The notes under the pieces were generated by a model. The model ran no database searches and was not told the DNA's origin. It saw only the letters and a list, made by a program, of their open reading frames with translations. The position numbers and the translations under genes are program-made. From NCBI RefSeq assembly GCF_014218705.1, contig NZ_JABBJF010000035.1, positions 1 to 46,379 on the forward strand: a stretch of DNA of 46,379 nt, given 5' to 3'. This DNA comes from Kluyvera sichuanensis (GTDB lineage: Bacteria; Pseudomonadota; Gammaproteobacteria; Enterobacterales; Enterobacteriaceae). Below, in pieces: positions 17,959-32,545 of the stretch; the first letter of the stretch is position 1, and the number at the start of each line of letters is the position of its first letter.

Positions 17959-19899
17959 ATGCGATTAACGACGAAGTTCTCAGCCTTTTTTACGCTCTTA
18001 ACCGGGCTTACCATCTTTGTGACGTTAATCGGCTCCTCGCTGAGTTTTTATAACGGCATACAGTACAAGATAGCCAATCGCGTGCAGGCTGTGGCGACCG
18101 TGCTGGATAACCGCCTGGTCAATACACCGTTTGACAAGCTCGACCATCAGCTTGATGAGATCATGGTGCCGCTCGATATTGTCCGCATCGATTTCACGCT
18201 CAACGGCAAAGCACTGTTCCACCATAGCCGCACCAGCAGCTATCAGCCGGTTGGCAGTCACTACCAATACCGGGAAATGGAAGTTCCTTCGCTCAAACAT
18301 CCCGGCATGATGATTCATTTGGTCTATCAGGACCCAATGGCCAACTACTTTCGCTCGCTCATGACCACCGCGCCGCTGACGATCACCATTGCCTTTATGG
18401 TGCTGGTGGTATTTATCGCCGTACGCTGGCTACGGCGACAGCTGGCCGGGGAAGAGCTGCTGGAGCTGCGCTCTATTCGCATTCTTAACGGCGAGCGCGG
18501 GCCGAAAGCCAAAGGCAATATTCATGAATGGCCCGCCCGCACCAGTTCGGCGCTGGATATGCTGCTTTCGGAAATTCAGTTTGCCGGCGAGCAGCGCAGC
18601 CGCCTGGATACGCTGATCCGCTCCTATGCGGCCCAGGATTCGAAAACTGGCCTCAGTAACCGTTTGTTCTTTGATAATCAGCTGGCGACGCTGCTTGATG
18701 ACCAGGAAAACGTGGGCTCCCACGGTATCGTGATGATGATCCGTCTGCCGGACTTCGACTTCCTGCGTGATAACTGGGGCCGTGCCGCAGCGGAAGAGCA
18801 TGTCTTTACCCTTATCAATCTTCTCTCTACCTTTATTATGCGTTACCCCGGCGCGCTGCTGGCACGCTATCGCCGCAGCGACTTTACCGTTCTGCTGCCG
18901 CACCGCACGTTAAAAGAAGCTGACAGTATCGCCGGGCAATTACTCAAAGCCATTGATGGGCTGCCGCTGGCGAAGATCCTCGATCGTGATGACATGATGC
19001 ACATCGGCATTTGCGCCTGGCGTAGCGGGCAGACGACCGAGCAGGTGATGGAACACGCGGAAGCGGCAGTGCGCAATGCCGTGCTGCAGGGCAGCAACAG
19101 CTGGGCGATTTATGATGATTCATTACCGGAGAAAGGGCGCGGTAACGTCCGCTGGCGCACCCTGATTGAGCAGATGCTCAGCCGTGGCGGCCCACGCCTG
19201 TATCAAAAACCGGCGGTCAACCTCGACGGCAGCGTTCACCACCGTGAACTGATGTGCCGTATCTTTGACGGTAAAGAAGAGGTGATTGCCGCAGAATACC
19301 TGCCGATGGTGCTGGAGTTTGGCCTTGGCGAAGAGTACGACCGCCAGCAGATCACCCGCCTGATCCCATTCCTCGGCTTCTGGCCGGAGGAAAACCTGGC
19401 CATTCAGGTAACGGTCGAGTCGCTGATCCGCCCGCGTTTCCAGCGCTGGCTGCGCGATACCTTGATGCAGTGTGAAAAATCGCAGCGCCGACGGATTATT
19501 TTTGAACTTGCAGAGGTAGATGTCTGTCAACATATGACGCGTTTACAGCCAGTCGTCCGTTTAATCCATGCATTAGGCGTTCGGGTTGCAGTCACGCAGG
19601 CAGGTTTAGCCTTAGTCAGCACCACCTGGATTAAGCAGCTCGACGTTGAGCTGATTAAGATAGACCCGGTGCTGGTGCGAAATATTGAAAAGCGCAGTCA
19701 AAACCAGCTGTTAGTACAAAGTCTGGTGGAGGCCTGTAAAGGAACATCGATACAGGTTTTCGCGGCGGGCGTACGCAGTCGGGGCGAATGGCAGGAGCTG
19801 ACCAAATGCGGAGTTTTCGGCGGTCAGGGCGATTTTTTTGCTGCTTCCCAGCCACTTGACTCAAATGTGAAAAAATATTCGCAAAGATATTCGGTTTGA
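17959..19899 (+). CDS. csrD: CsrD, regulator of CsrB/CsrC RNA decay
   Basis: A 646-residue membrane protein that targets the sRNAs CsrB and CsrC to RNase E and thereby tunes the CsrA system. I chose ATG 17959 (MRLTTKFSAFFTLLTGLTIF), which gives the E. coli length; the open frame extends 35 codons further upstream without a recognisable protein match. Domains: TM1 (about 10-30), a periplasmic segment, TM2 (about 135-155), a HAMP-like region, a degenerate GGDEF domain (YRRSDFTVLLP replaces GGDEF) and a degenerate EAL domain (ELMCRIF replaces EAL). It is thus expected to be enzymatically inactive on c-di-GMP. The 219-bp gap to acuI holds an imperfect dyad TGGCGCAATAAATTGCCA at 17816-17833. Confidence 0.94.
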   Translation: MRLTTKFSAFFTLLTGLTIFVTLIGSSLSFYNGIQYKIANRVQAVATVLDNRLVNTPFDKLDHQLDEIMVPLDIVRIDFTLNGKALFHHSRTSSYQPVGSHYQYREMEVPSLKHPGMMIHLVYQDPMANYFRSLMTTAPLTITIAFMVLVVFIAVRWLRRQLAGEELLELRSIRILNGERGPKAKGNIHEWPARTSSALDMLLSEIQFAGEQRSRLDTLIRSYAAQDSKTGLSNRLFFDNQLATLLDDQENVGSHGIVMMIRLPDFDFLRDNWGRAAAEEHVFTLINLLSTFIMRYPGALLARYRRSDFTVLLPHRTLKEADSIAGQLLKAIDGLPLAKILDRDDMMHIGICAWRSGQTTEQVMEHAEAAVRNAVLQGSNSWAIYDDSLPEKGRGNVRWRTLIEQMLSRGGPRLYQKPAVNLDGSVHHRELMCRIFDGKEEVIAAEYLPMVLEFGLGEEYDRQQITRLIPFLGFWPEENLAIQVTVESLIRPRFQRWLRDTLMQCEKSQRRRIIFELAEVDVCQHMTRLQPVVRLIHALGVRVAVTQAGLALVSTTWIKQLDVELIKIDPVLVRNIEKRSQNQLLVQSLVEACKGTSIQVFAAGVRSRGEWQELTKCGVFGGQGDFFAASQPLDSNVKKYSQRYSV

Positions 19900-21248
<1,349 letters not shown>

Positions 21249-21263
21249 TCAGCATGAGGTTCA

Positions 21264-21283
21264 GGGTAGCCAGAAGGCTACCC
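21264..21283 (+). terminator. Probable attenuator between mreB and mreC
   Basis: A perfect 8-bp stem GGGTAGCC / GGCTACCC with AGAA loop, 15 bases after mreB, is followed only by TCAATTTCAC. It looks like a partial terminator or mRNA-stabilising hairpin that would lower mreCD relative to mreB. Confidence 0.55.
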
Positions 21284-21316
21284 TCAATTTCACTGACACG
21301 AGAATACGCATAGCCT

Positions 21317-22812
<1,496 letters not shown>

Positions 22813-22819
22813 GGTCGTT

Positions 22820-23413
22820 ATGGTATCTCTCTATCTTGCTTCAGGTTCCCCGCGTCGTCAGGAACTTCTCACTCAGCTAGGCATGACGTTTGAGAAAGTG
22901 GTTCCCGGCATTGAAGAGCAGCGTCGTCCACAAGAGCCGGCGCAGCAGTACGTGGCGCGCCTGGCGCGAGAGAAAGCGCAGGCTGGCGTCGCGTTAACTC
23001 GCCACGACCTTCCTGTTCTCGGGGCTGATACGATTGTTGTCCTCAACGGTGAAGTGCTGGAGAAACCGCGCGATACGGCTCATGCGGCAGCGATGCTGCG
23101 TAAGCTATCAGGGAAAACCCATCAGGTGATGACCGCCGTTGCGCTGGCTGATAGTCAGCACACGCTCGACTGTCTGGTGATGACTGAAGTGACCTTCCGG
23201 ACGCTTTCCGAAGAAGACATTGCAGACTATGTTGCGAGCGGCGAACCTTTAGATAAAGCAGGTGCATACGGTATTCAAGGGCTGGGTGGCTGTTTCGTCA
23301 GGAAGATAAATGGCAGCTATCACGCCGTAGTCGGCTTACCGCTGGTGGAAACGTATGAGTTGCTGAGTAACTTTAACTCGCTACGTGAAAAAAGGGATAC
23401 ACATGACGGCTGA
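22820..23413 (+). CDS. yhdE: Maf-like nucleoside triphosphate pyrophosphatase YhdE
   Basis: A 197-residue Maf-family dTTP/UTP pyrophosphatase. It starts at ATG 22820 behind AAGG; an in-frame TTG inside the mreD end is less likely. The Maf signature [10 protein letters not shown] (residues 8-17) and the catalytic region [18 protein letters not shown] are intact, as is [16 protein letters not shown]. In E. coli YhdE hydrolyses dTTP, UTP and modified pyrimidines, probably as house-cleaning; older work linked Maf to septum inhibition. The last 11 bases overlap rng. Confidence 0.96.
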   Translation: MVSLYLASGSPRRQELLTQLGMTFEKVVPGIEEQRRPQEPAQQYVARLAREKAQAGVALTRHDLPVLGADTIVVLNGEVLEKPRDTAHAAAMLRKLSGKTHQVMTAVALADSQHTLDCLVMTEVTFRTLSEEDIADYVASGEPLDKAGAYGIQGLGGCFVRKINGSYHAVVGLPLVETYELLSNFNSLREKRDTHDG

Positions 23414-24872
23414 ACTATTAGTGAACGTGACGCCATCGGAGACGCGAGTGGCGTATATCGATGGCGGCATTTTGCAGGAAATTCATATTGAGCGTGAAGC
23501 GCGACGCGGAATAGTAGGCAATATCTACAAAGGTCGTGTTAGTCGTGTCTTACCGGGTATGCAGGCGGCTTTTGTAGATATTGGTCTCGATAAGGCGGCG
23601 TTCCTTCATGCCTCCGATATCATGCCGCATACCGAATGCGTGGCGGGTGAAGAGCAAAAGCAGTTCACCGTCCGCGATATTTCTGAACTGGTGCGTCAGG
23701 GCCAGGACCTGATGGTTCAGGTGGTGAAAGATCCGCTGGGAACCAAAGGCGCGCGTCTGACCACCGACATCACCTTACCTTCCCGCTATCTGGTCTTTAT
23801 GCCCGGTGCCTCGCACGTTGGCGTATCGCAGCGTATTGAAAGTGAAGCCGAGCGTGAACGCTTAAAGAAGGTGGTCGCGGATTATTGCGATGAGCAGGGC
23901 GGCTTTATCATTCGTACCGCAGCAGAAGGGGTATGTGAAGAGGATTTGGCCTCTGACGCCGCCTATCTTAAGCGCGTCTGGACCAAGGTCATGGAGCGTA
24001 AGAAGCGCCCACAGACTCGCTACCAGATGTATGGTGAACTGGCGTTGGCGCAGCGTGTGCTCCGCGACTTTGCTGACGCCCAGCTGGATAAAATTCGCGT
24101 TGACTCCCGTCTAACCTACGAAGCGTTAATGGAATTCACGGCTGAATATATGCCTGAAATGACCAGTAAGCTTGAGCACTATAGCGGTCGTCAGCCTATC
24201 TTTGATCTCTTCGACGTTGAGAATGAAATCCAGCGTGCGCTGGAGCGTAAGGTTGAGCTCAAGTCTGGTGGCTATCTGGTTATCGACCAGACCGAAGCAA
24301 TGACCACCGTTGACATCAATACCGGAGCCTTTGTTGGCCACCGCAATCTTGATGACACGATTTTCAACACCAACATCGAAGCCACTCAGGCGATTGCGCG
24401 TCAGCTGCGTCTGCGTAACCTTGGCGGCATTATCATCATCGACTTTATCGATATGAATAATGAAGACCATCGCCGCCGTGTGCTGCACTCGCTGGAACAG
24501 GCGCTAAGCAAAGATCGCGTCAAAACCAGCGTTAACGGCTTCTCGCCGCTGGGGCTGGTGGAGATGACCCGTAAGCGCACGCGTGAAAGCGTCGAGCACG
24601 TGCTGTGCACCGAATGTCCAACCTGTAGCGGTCGCGGTACGGTGAAAACCGTTGAGACGGTATGCTATGAAATTATGCGCGAAATCGTCCGCGTGCATCA
24701 CGCTTATGATTCCGATCGCTTCCTGGTGTACGCTTCTCCTTCCGTGGCCGAAACGCTGAAAGGCGAAGAGTCCCACGCGCTGGCGGAAGTGGAAATTTTT
24801 GTCGGTAAGCAGGTTAAAGTCCAGATTGAACCGCTCTATAACCCGGAGCAGTTTGATGTGGTTATGATGTAA
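23403..24872 (+). CDS. rng: RNase G
   Basis: A 489-residue endoribonuclease of the RNase E/G family, matching E. coli RNase G in length. ATG 23403 ([18 protein letters not shown]) was chosen over an upstream in-frame ATG inside yhdE. The S1 RNA-binding domain covers about 39-128; the catalytic DNase I-like core includes [10 protein letters not shown] and IIIDFIDM with the Mg-binding aspartates; the zinc-link is [11 protein letters not shown]. RNase G matures the 5' end of 16S rRNA and degrades some mRNAs such as adhE. It overlaps yhdE by 11 bp. Confidence 0.98.
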   Translation: MTAELLVNVTPSETRVAYIDGGILQEIHIEREARRGIVGNIYKGRVSRVLPGMQAAFVDIGLDKAAFLHASDIMPHTECVAGEEQKQFTVRDISELVRQGQDLMVQVVKDPLGTKGARLTTDITLPSRYLVFMPGASHVGVSQRIESEAERERLKKVVADYCDEQGGFIIRTAAEGVCEEDLASDAAYLKRVWTKVMERKKRPQTRYQMYGELALAQRVLRDFADAQLDKIRVDSRLTYEALMEFTAEYMPEMTSKLEHYSGRQPIFDLFDVENEIQRALERKVELKSGGYLVIDQTEAMTTVDINTGAFVGHRNLDDTIFNTNIEATQAIARQLRLRNLGGIIIIDFIDMNNEDHRRRVLHSLEQALSKDRVKTSVNGFSPLGLVEMTRKRTRESVEHVLCTECPTCSGRGTVKTVETVCYEIMREIVRVHHAYDSDRFLVYASPSVAETLKGEESHALAEVEIFVGKQVKVQIEPLYNPEQFDVVMM

Positions 24873-24905
24873 TTACGCAGCCTGCTGCGACCCAAGGAGA
24901 GATGC

Positions 24906-27900
24906 GTGAGGCGATTGCCGGGGATTTTGCTGCTCACCGTAGCCACACTGATTGTCGTTGTCGCGCTGCTGGTGAGCGGCCTGCGTCTCGCCTTGCCGCA
25001 TCTGGATAAATGGCGCCCTGAACTGCTGAGCAAAATTGAAGCGGTGACCGGGCTGCCGGTATCCGCTTCACAGCTACACGCCAGCTGGCAAAACTTTGGC
25101 CCGACGCTGGACGTGCGCGATATTCATGTCGCCATGCACGATGGCGGCACGCTGGATATCAAACGCGCTTCCATGGCGCTCGATGTCTGGCAAAGCCTGC
25201 TGCACATGCGCTGGCAGTTTCGTGAGCTGACCTTCTGGCAGCTGCAAATCCACACCAATACCCCGCTGCAAAATAACGACGGTGGCGATAGCCTTAAGAG
25301 CGATAGCCTTGGCGATCTGTTCCTGCGTCAGTTTGACCACTTCATCCTTCGCGACAGCCACTTAAGCTTCCTGACCCTCTCCGGGCAGCGCGCCGAGCTG
25401 GCCATTCCCCAGCTGACCTGGGTGAACGATGACAACCGCCACCGTGCCGAAGGGGAGCTGAGCCTCTCCAGCCTTACCGGGCAGCACGGGGTGATGAAGG
25501 TTCGTATGGATCTGCGCGATGAAAACGGCCTGCTGAACAAAGGGCGCTTATGGCTCCAGGCGGACGATATCGACGTGAAGCCGTGGCTCGGCCAGTGGAT
25601 GCAGGACAACATTGCGCTGACCAGCGCCCGCTTCAGCCTTGAAGGCTGGGCGTCGCTGGATAAAGGCGAAATCGCCAGCGGCGACGTTCTGCTTAAGCAG
25701 GGCGGTGCCAGCTGGCAGGGCGATCAGCAGGAACATCATCTGGCGGTAGATAACCTCACCGCGCACCTGTCGCGTGAGAAAGAGGGCTGGGAAGTTCGCA
25801 TCCCTGATACCCGTATTACCATCGACGATACGCCGTGGCCACGCGGTGCGCTGGCGCTGGCGTGGATCCCGGCGCAAGAGGTGGGCGGCCCGAATCATCA
25901 GCGTAGTGACGAATTGCGCATTCGCGCCAGCCATCTTTCACCTGCAGGGCTGAACGGCCTGCTGCCGATTGCTGAAAAACTCTCACCTGAGGTTGCCGAT
26001 ATCTGGCGCACCGCCCAGCCTGCGGGCATGGTCGATACGCTGGCAATTGATATTCCGCTGCAGGACACCGGTAAAACGCGCTTTAACGCGAGCTGGAATG
26101 ACCTCGGCTGGAAGCAGTGGAAGCTGCTGCCCGGCGCAGAGAATGTCTCCGGGTACGTTACCGGCGGCGTAGAGAATGGTTCGCTGCATGTGGCGATGAA
26201 AGACGCGAAGATGCCGTACGAACACGTCTTCCGCGCGCCGTTGGAGATTGCCAAAGGCGCCGCGACCCTCAACTGGGTCAATGACGATAGAGGGTTCATG
26301 CTCGATGGGCGTGACATTGACGTAACGGCGACGGGCGTTCGCGCCGCCGGTGGTTTCCGCTATCTGCAACCGAAGGACGATCAGCCGTGGCTGGGCATTC
26401 TGGCCGGTATCAGCACCGACGACGGCGGGCAGGCCTGGCGCTACTTCCCGGAAAACCTGATGGGGACGAAGCTGGTTGACTACCTGAGCGGCGCCATCAA
26501 AGCCGGTAAGGCGGAGAACGCCACCCTGGTTTACGGCGGCAACCCGCATCTGTTCCCGTACGAGCATAACGAAGGTCAGTTCCAGGTCTATGTGCCGCTG
26601 CATGATGCGACCTTCGCCTTCCAGCCGGACTGGCCTGCGCTGACCAACCTGAATATCGAGCTTAACTTTATCAATGCTGGTCTGTGGATGAAGGCGGATA
26701 AAGCGGCGCTCGGCGGCGTAACCGCCAGCAATCTTGACGCGGCGATCCCGGACTACGCCAAAGAGAAGCTGCTGATTGATGCTGATATCAACGGCCCAGG
26801 CAAAGCCGTCGGCCCGTATTTCCAGCAGACGCCGCTCGACAAATCCCTCGGCGCGACCCTTGAGGAACTCCAGCTTGATGGCGATGTGAGCGCCCGCTTA
26901 CATCTTGATATTCCGCTGGACGGCGAGCGGGTAAAAGCGACCGGTAACGTCGCGCTGAGCAACAACAGCCTGTTTATCAAACCGCTCGATAGCACGCTGC
27001 ATAACCTTAAAGGCCGCTTTAGCTTTGATAACGGCAACCTGACGAGCGAACCGCTGACCGCCACCTGGTTCAATCAACCGCTGAACGTCGATTTCACCAC
27101 CAAAGAGGGCGAGAAATCTTATCAGGTGGGCGTCAACATGCAGGCGGACTGGCAGCCAGCGAAAACGGGCGTGCTGCCAAAACAGCTTAACGATGCGCTT
27201 AAAGGCAGCGTGCCGTGGAAAGGTAACGTCGCTATTGAACTACCGTATCACGGCAGTGCGAGCTACAAGGTGGGCATCACCAGCGATCTGCAAAATCTGA
27301 GCAGTAGCTTACCGTCTCCGGCAGATAAAGCGGCGGGTAAATCGTTGCCCGTGAAGCTCAACGTCGACGGGAACCTACACAGCTTTGTTCTGACTGGGAA
27401 CGTCGGGCCGGAAAACCATCTCAATAGCCGCTGGCTGCTGGGGAAAAAGCTGACGCTGGAGAGCGCTATCTGGGCTTCGGATAGCCGGACGATTCCGCCG
27501 CTGCCGCAAACGCCGGGCGTTGAATTGAATATGCCGCCAATGGACGGCGCGCAGTGGCTGGCGCTGTTCCAGCACGGCGCGGCCGATGGTGTGAGCTCCG
27601 CGGCTGCGTTCCCGGAAAACGTTACGCTGCGCACTCCGTCGCTGACCTTTGCGGGTCAGCAGTGGAATAACCTGAGCGTGGTGTCCCAGCCGACGGTAGA
27701 CGGCACCCGCGTGGAAGCTCAGGGGCGTGAAATTAACGCCAGCCTGACGATGAAAAACCACGCGCCGTGGCAGGCTGCCGTGCGCTATCTCTACTACAAC
27801 CCATCAGCGAACCCTTTGGCGCAGGCTACCTCAGACAAGATGCTCAGCACCGCTGCCGCCAGCAGCGCCATTGATTTCCGTGGCTGGCCCGATCTGCAGC

Positions 27901-28712
27901 TGCGCTGCGCCGAATGCTGGCTGTGGGGGCAGAAATATGGCCGCATCGACGGTGATTTCAATGTGAAGGGCGACACCCTAACGCTTGCCAACGGGCTGGT
28001 GGATACCGGCTTTGGCCGCTTAACCGCCGATGGCGTCTGGGTAAACTCGCCGTCCGGGCAGCGCACCTCGCTGAAAGGCAAAATTCATGGCAATAAGATT
28101 GATGATGCGACGGCTTTCTTCGGGGTTTCGACGCCGATTCGCGATTCTTCCGTTGATGTAGACTACGATTTACATTGGCGCGATAAACCGTGGCAGCCAG
28201 ACGTCGCTTCGCTTAACGGCATTCTGAAATCGCACGTTGGCAAAGGGCAATTCACCGATCTGTCGACCGGACATGCCGGGCAACTGCTACGTCTGCTGAG
28301 CGTTGATGCGCTGCTGCGTAAGCTGCGTTTTGACTTTAGCGACACCTTCAGCGAAGGCTTCTACTTTGATTCCATCCGCAGCACCGCGTGGATCAAAGAC
28401 GGCGTACTGAACACGGATGATACGCTGGTGGACGGCCTGGAGGCGGATATCGCCATGAAAGGGTCGGTTAACCTGGTGCGCCGCGAGCTGGATATGGAAG
28501 CCATCGTTGCGCCGGAAATTTCGGCGACGGTCAGCGTGGCGACGGCTTTCGCGGTGAACCCGATTATTGGCGCCGCGGTGTTTGCTGCGACCAAAGTGCT
28601 GGGGCCGCTGTGGAACAAAGTGTCGATACTGCGCTATCGCATCACCGGCCCGATTGATAAGCCTCAGATTAACGAAGTGCTGCGCCAGGCGCGCAGCGAC
28701 AAAAAGCCATGA
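24906..28712 (+). CDS. yhdP: YhdP, AsmA-like phospholipid transport protein
   Basis: A 1268-residue protein (1266 in E. coli) of the AsmA-like family. It starts with GTG (24906) behind AAGGAGAG, giving MRRLPGILLLTVATLIVVVA. One N-terminal membrane helix (about 8-28) anchors a very long periplasmic beta-rich body of repeated beta-taco type, ending with the AsmA-like C-terminal domain (STAWIKDGVLNTDDTLVDGL and the AFAVNPIIGAAVFAATKVLG segment). E. coli YhdP, with TamB and YdbH, carries phospholipids from inner to outer membrane. It lies 33 bp after rng, so cotranscription is likely. Confidence 0.96.
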   Translation: MRRLPGILLLTVATLIVVVALLVSGLRLALPHLDKWRPELLSKIEAVTGLPVSASQLHASWQNFGPTLDVRDIHVAMHDGGTLDIKRASMALDVWQSLLHMRWQFRELTFWQLQIHTNTPLQNNDGGDSLKSDSLGDLFLRQFDHFILRDSHLSFLTLSGQRAELAIPQLTWVNDDNRHRAEGELSLSSLTGQHGVMKVRMDLRDENGLLNKGRLWLQADDIDVKPWLGQWMQDNIALTSARFSLEGWASLDKGEIASGDVLLKQGGASWQGDQQEHHLAVDNLTAHLSREKEGWEVRIPDTRITIDDTPWPRGALALAWIPAQEVGGPNHQRSDELRIRASHLSPAGLNGLLPIAEKLSPEVADIWRTAQPAGMVDTLAIDIPLQDTGKTRFNASWNDLGWKQWKLLPGAENVSGYVTGGVENGSLHVAMKDAKMPYEHVFRAPLEIAKGAATLNWVNDDRGFMLDGRDIDVTATGVRAAGGFRYLQPKDDQPWLGILAGISTDDGGQAWRYFPENLMGTKLVDYLSGAIKAGKAENATLVYGGNPHLFPYEHNEGQFQVYVPLHDATFAFQPDWPALTNLNIELNFINAGLWMKADKAALGGVTASNLDAAIPDYAKEKLLIDADINGPGKAVGPYFQQTPLDKSLGATLEELQLDGDVSARLHLDIPLDGERVKATGNVALSNNSLFIKPLDSTLHNLKGRFSFDNGNLTSEPLTATWFNQPLNVDFTTKEGEKSYQVGVNMQADWQPAKTGVLPKQLNDALKGSVPWKGNVAIELPYHGSASYKVGITSDLQNLSSSLPSPADKAAGKSLPVKLNVDGNLHSFVLTGNVGPENHLNSRWLLGKKLTLESAIWASDSRTIPPLPQTPGVELNMPPMDGAQWLALFQHGAADGVSSAAAFPENVTLRTPSLTFAGQQWNNLSVVSQPTVDGTRVEAQGREINASLTMKNHAPWQAAVRYLYYNPSANPLAQATSDKMLSTAAASSAIDFRGWPDLQLRCAECWLWGQKYGRIDGDFNVKGDTLTLANGLVDTGFGRLTADGVWVNSPSGQRTSLKGKIHGNKIDDATAFFGVSTPIRDSSVDVDYDLHWRDKPWQPDVASLNGILKSHVGKGQFTDLSTGHAGQLLRLLSVDALLRKLRFDFSDTFSEGFYFDSIRSTAWIKDGVLNTDDTLVDGLEADIAMKGSVNLVRRELDMEAIVAPEISATVSVATAFAVNPIIGAAVFAATKVLGPLWNKVSILRYRITGPIDKPQINEVLRQARSDKKP

Positions 28713-28747
28713 TTTGACGCAAGCCTTGAATTGCCTCAATCTCATAA

Positions 28748-30259
<1,512 letters not shown>

Positions 30260-30270
30260 TCTGAAAAAAA

Positions 30271-30291
30271 TGCACCTCATTTTGAGGTGCA
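30271..30291. terminator. Terminator between tldD and aaeR
   Basis: Perfect 9-bp stem TGCACCTCA / TGAGGTGCA with a three-base loop. On the minus strand it runs into seven T, so it best serves aaeR; it also lies 12 bases after tldD and may act in both directions. Confidence 0.8.
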
Positions 30292-30304
30292 TTGATGTCT
30301 GTTT

Positions 30305-30338
30305 GTAGGCCGGATGGCGCTTCGCTTGTCCGGCCTGC
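30305..30338. repeat. REP-like element
   Basis: GTAGGCCGGATGGCG, a short loop, then CTTGTCCGGCCTGC form a single REP-type palindrome between convergent tldD and aaeR. Confidence 0.75.
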
Positions 30339-30340
30339 GT

Positions 30341-31267
30341 CTATTCCTTTCTTCTTCCCCGCATCCCCTGGAACAGCCTCGCCACTTCGACAAAATAGTC
30401 GGTCAGATAGTTAATACAGACCTGCACCTTGAGCGGCAGCTTGTCCTTTTCGGTATACAGCGCGTACACCGGGCGAGGATCGGACTGATAGCGCGGGAAT
30501 AAGATCTCCAGCTCACCGCTGTTGATCTCATTGATCACCCACATCAGCGGCACGTAGGCAATGCCCGCACCGGCCACCAGCCAGCGGGAGATGGTCATCG
30601 GATCGTTAGTGACAAATCGGCCTTCCGGCAGCAGCCTGGTCGACAACCCTTCGGGGGCAATCAGCTCAAATTCGTTATCGGGACGCACGCTATATTCCAG
30701 CCATGAATGGTTACTCAGGTCCGCCGGCTTTTCGGGCACGCCAAACTGCGCGAGGTATTTCTTCGACGCGCAGACGACCATCGGCATGCTGCCAAGGCGC
30801 CGGGAGAAGAGGCTGGAGTCCTGCAGCGCACCCACGCGGATCACCACGTCCAGGCCGTCGGCAATCAGGTCCGGCGCCGGAATGCCCGTCACCAGATTCA
30901 CCGTTAAACCTGGATACTCTTTCAGCATCTCCGCCGTCATGGCAGCGAGGACATTTTGTGCCATAGTTGAAGAACAACCAATGCGCAGCGTGCCAATTGG
31001 CGTGTTGTTAAAAGCGTAAAGCTGCTCGTGAACATCCTGAACTTCGAACAGCATGCGGCGGCAGCCCTGGTAGTAAATTTTACCGGCTTCGGTTAAGCCA
31101 ATGCTGCGAGTACTGCGGTTAAGCAGTTTGACCTGCAGCTCATCTTCCAGTTTAGAGACAGTCTGGCTGATGGACGAAACGCTCATTTGTAGCTGGCGCG
31201 CCGCGGCGGTAAAGGAGCCTTGCTCGACCACTTTGGCAAACACCGACATCCGTTTTAGTCGTTCCAT
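30341..31267 (-). CDS. aaeR: AaeR, LysR-type activator of the aae efflux operon
   Basis: A 308-residue LysR-type regulator. The N-terminal winged HTH is ERLKRMSVFAKVVEQGSFTA, then RQLQMSVSSISQTVSKLEDE; the C-terminal periplasmic-binding-like sensor domain spans about 90-295 (LRIGCSSTMAQNVLAAMTAE). In E. coli it is the regulator of aaeXAB and responds to aromatic carboxylates such as p-hydroxybenzoate. Divergent position beside aaeX agrees. It ends in a basic MRGRRKE tail. Confidence 0.95.
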   Translation of the reverse strand: MERLKRMSVFAKVVEQGSFTAAARQLQMSVSSISQTVSKLEDELQVKLLNRSTRSIGLTEAGKIYYQGCRRMLFEVQDVHEQLYAFNNTPIGTLRIGCSSTMAQNVLAAMTAEMLKEYPGLTVNLVTGIPAPDLIADGLDVVIRVGALQDSSLFSRRLGSMPMVVCASKKYLAQFGVPEKPADLSNHSWLEYSVRPDNEFELIAPEGLSTRLLPEGRFVTNDPMTISRWLVAGAGIAYVPLMWVINEINSGELEILFPRYQSDPRPVYALYTEKDKLPLKVQVCINYLTDYFVEVARLFQGMRGRRKE

Positions 31268-31285
31268 TGTTCACTCTGGCTTAAA

Positions 31286-31301
31286 AGTGATTTGCATCAC
31301 A
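31286..31301. promoter_or_regulatory. Candidate CRP site between aaeR and aaeX
   Basis: AGTGA-TTTGCA-TCACA matches the CRP consensus TGTGA-N6-TCACA in nine of ten half-site bases. It lies 18-33 bp before the aaeR start and about 95-110 bp before aaeX. Assignment is by motif only. Confidence 0.6.
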
Positions 31302-31318
31302 CTATGTAGATAAGGCGA

Positions 31319-31343
31319 TAACAGTTACGTTAAAATACTGTTA
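31319..31343. promoter_or_regulatory. Candidate AaeR operator
   Basis: A perfect 7-bp inverted repeat TAACAGT-N11-ACTGTTA, which contains the LysR-type T-N11-A box exactly. It sits between aaeR and aaeX, 53 bp before aaeX, a normal activator position. No close-to-consensus -35/-10 pair is seen for aaeX, as expected of an activator-dependent promoter. Confidence 0.7.
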
Positions 31344-31396
31344 GCTGAATAATTAAAGTTCCAATCTCACCTGCACGCTAGTCTAGTAAGGTCAAC

Positions 31397-31600
31397 ATGA
31401 GCCTGTTTCCTGTCATCGTGATTTTCGGTCTCTCATTCCCGCCGATTTTCTTTGAGCTGCTCTTATCGCTCGCCATTTTTTGGTTGGTGCGTCGCGTGCT
31501 GACGCCGACCGGGATCTACGACTTTGTCTGGCATCCTGCGTTGTTCAACACCGCACTGTACTGCTGCCTGTTTTATCTAATATCACGTTTGTTCGTCTGA
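31397..31600 (+). CDS. aaeX: AaeX, small membrane protein
   Basis: A 67-residue protein with two hydrophobic helices (about 3-30 and 45-65), matching E. coli AaeX in size and sequence type (DUF1656). Its ATG has AAGG six bases upstream. It is the first gene of aaeXAB; its function is unknown and it was not needed for efflux in E. coli tests as I recall. It ends seven bases before aaeA. Confidence 0.95.
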   Translation: MSLFPVIVIFGLSFPPIFFELLLSLAIFWLVRRVLTPTGIYDFVWHPALFNTALYCCLFYLISRLFV

Positions 31601-31607
31601 GGTAGAT

Positions 31608-32540
31608 GTGAAAACACTAACAAGAAAAATCTCCCGCACCGCTATTACGGTGATACTGGTCATCCTGGCGTTCATCGCGATTTTCCGCGCCTGGGTCTAT
31701 TACACTGAATCTCCGTGGACGCGCGATGCGCGTTTTAGCGCGGACGTTGTCGCTATTGCCCCTGACGTTTCCGGCCTGATTACCGACGTACAGGTCAAGG
31801 ATAACCAACTGGTTAGCAAAAATCAGGTGCTGTTTATCATTGACCAGCCACGCTACAAGAAGGCGCTGGAAGAGGCCGACGCTGACGTGGCCTATTATAA
31901 AGCGCTGGCCGATGAAAAAAGCCGTGAAGCCGGGCGCCGTAATAAGCTGGGCGTCATCGCGATGTCGCGCGAAGAGATTGACCAATCCAATAACGTTCTG
32001 CAAACCGTGCTGCACCAGCTTGCTAAAGCGCAGGCGACCCGTGACCTGGCGCGCCTCGACCTTGATCGTACGGTGATCCGCGCCCCGGCAGATGGCTGGG
32101 TGACTAACCTTAACGTCTATGCCGGTGAGTTTATCACCCGCGGCTCGACGGCGGTGGCACTGGTCAAACAGCACTCCTTCTACGTGATGGCCTACCTTGA
32201 AGAGACCAAGCTCTCAAGCGTCCGTCCGGGCTACCGTGCCGAAATTACCCCGCTGGGCAGCAACCATGTGATTAAAGGCACCGTTGATAGCGTCGCGGCA
32301 GGCGTGACGAACGCCAGCAGCAGCGTTGACAGCAAAGGGATGGCGACCATCGACTCTAACCTCGAATGGGTTCGTCTGGCCCAGCGCGTGCCGGTGCGTA
32401 TTCGTCTGGATGAAGAGACGGGCAACCTGTGGCCTGCGGGTACTACTGCCACGGTGGTCATCACCGGCGAGAAAGATCGCGATGCCAGCCGCATGAGCTT
32501 CTTCCAGAAGCTGGCGCTGCGCCTGCGTGAGTTCGGTTAA
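31608..32540 (+). CDS. aaeA: AaeA, efflux periplasmic adaptor
   Basis: A 310-residue membrane-fusion protein (HlyD/EmrA type) for aromatic carboxylic acid efflux. It begins at GTG 31608 after GAGGT; an overlapping ATG two bases earlier is out of frame. One N-terminal membrane helix (about 12-32) is followed by the lipoyl half-motif [20 protein letters not shown], a coiled-coil hairpin (about 85-150), the second half-motif [20 protein letters not shown], and a beta-barrel domain. It pairs with AaeB, whose gene starts five bases downstream. Confidence 0.96.
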   Translation: MKTLTRKISRTAITVILVILAFIAIFRAWVYYTESPWTRDARFSADVVAIAPDVSGLITDVQVKDNQLVSKNQVLFIIDQPRYKKALEEADADVAYYKALADEKSREAGRRNKLGVIAMSREEIDQSNNVLQTVLHQLAKAQATRDLARLDLDRTVIRAPADGWVTNLNVYAGEFITRGSTAVALVKQHSFYVMAYLEETKLSSVRPGYRAEITPLGSNHVIKGTVDSVAAGVTNASSSVDSKGMATIDSNLEWVRLAQRVPVRIRLDEETGNLWPAGTTATVVITGEKDRDASRMSFFQKLALRLREFG

Positions 32541-32545
32541 TCGCC

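Noticed and set aside
18600-19890. CsrD as an active cyclic-di-GMP enzyme
   Set aside because: Both signature motifs are replaced (RSDF for GGDEF, ELM for EAL), as in E. coli CsrD, which acts on RNA turnover.
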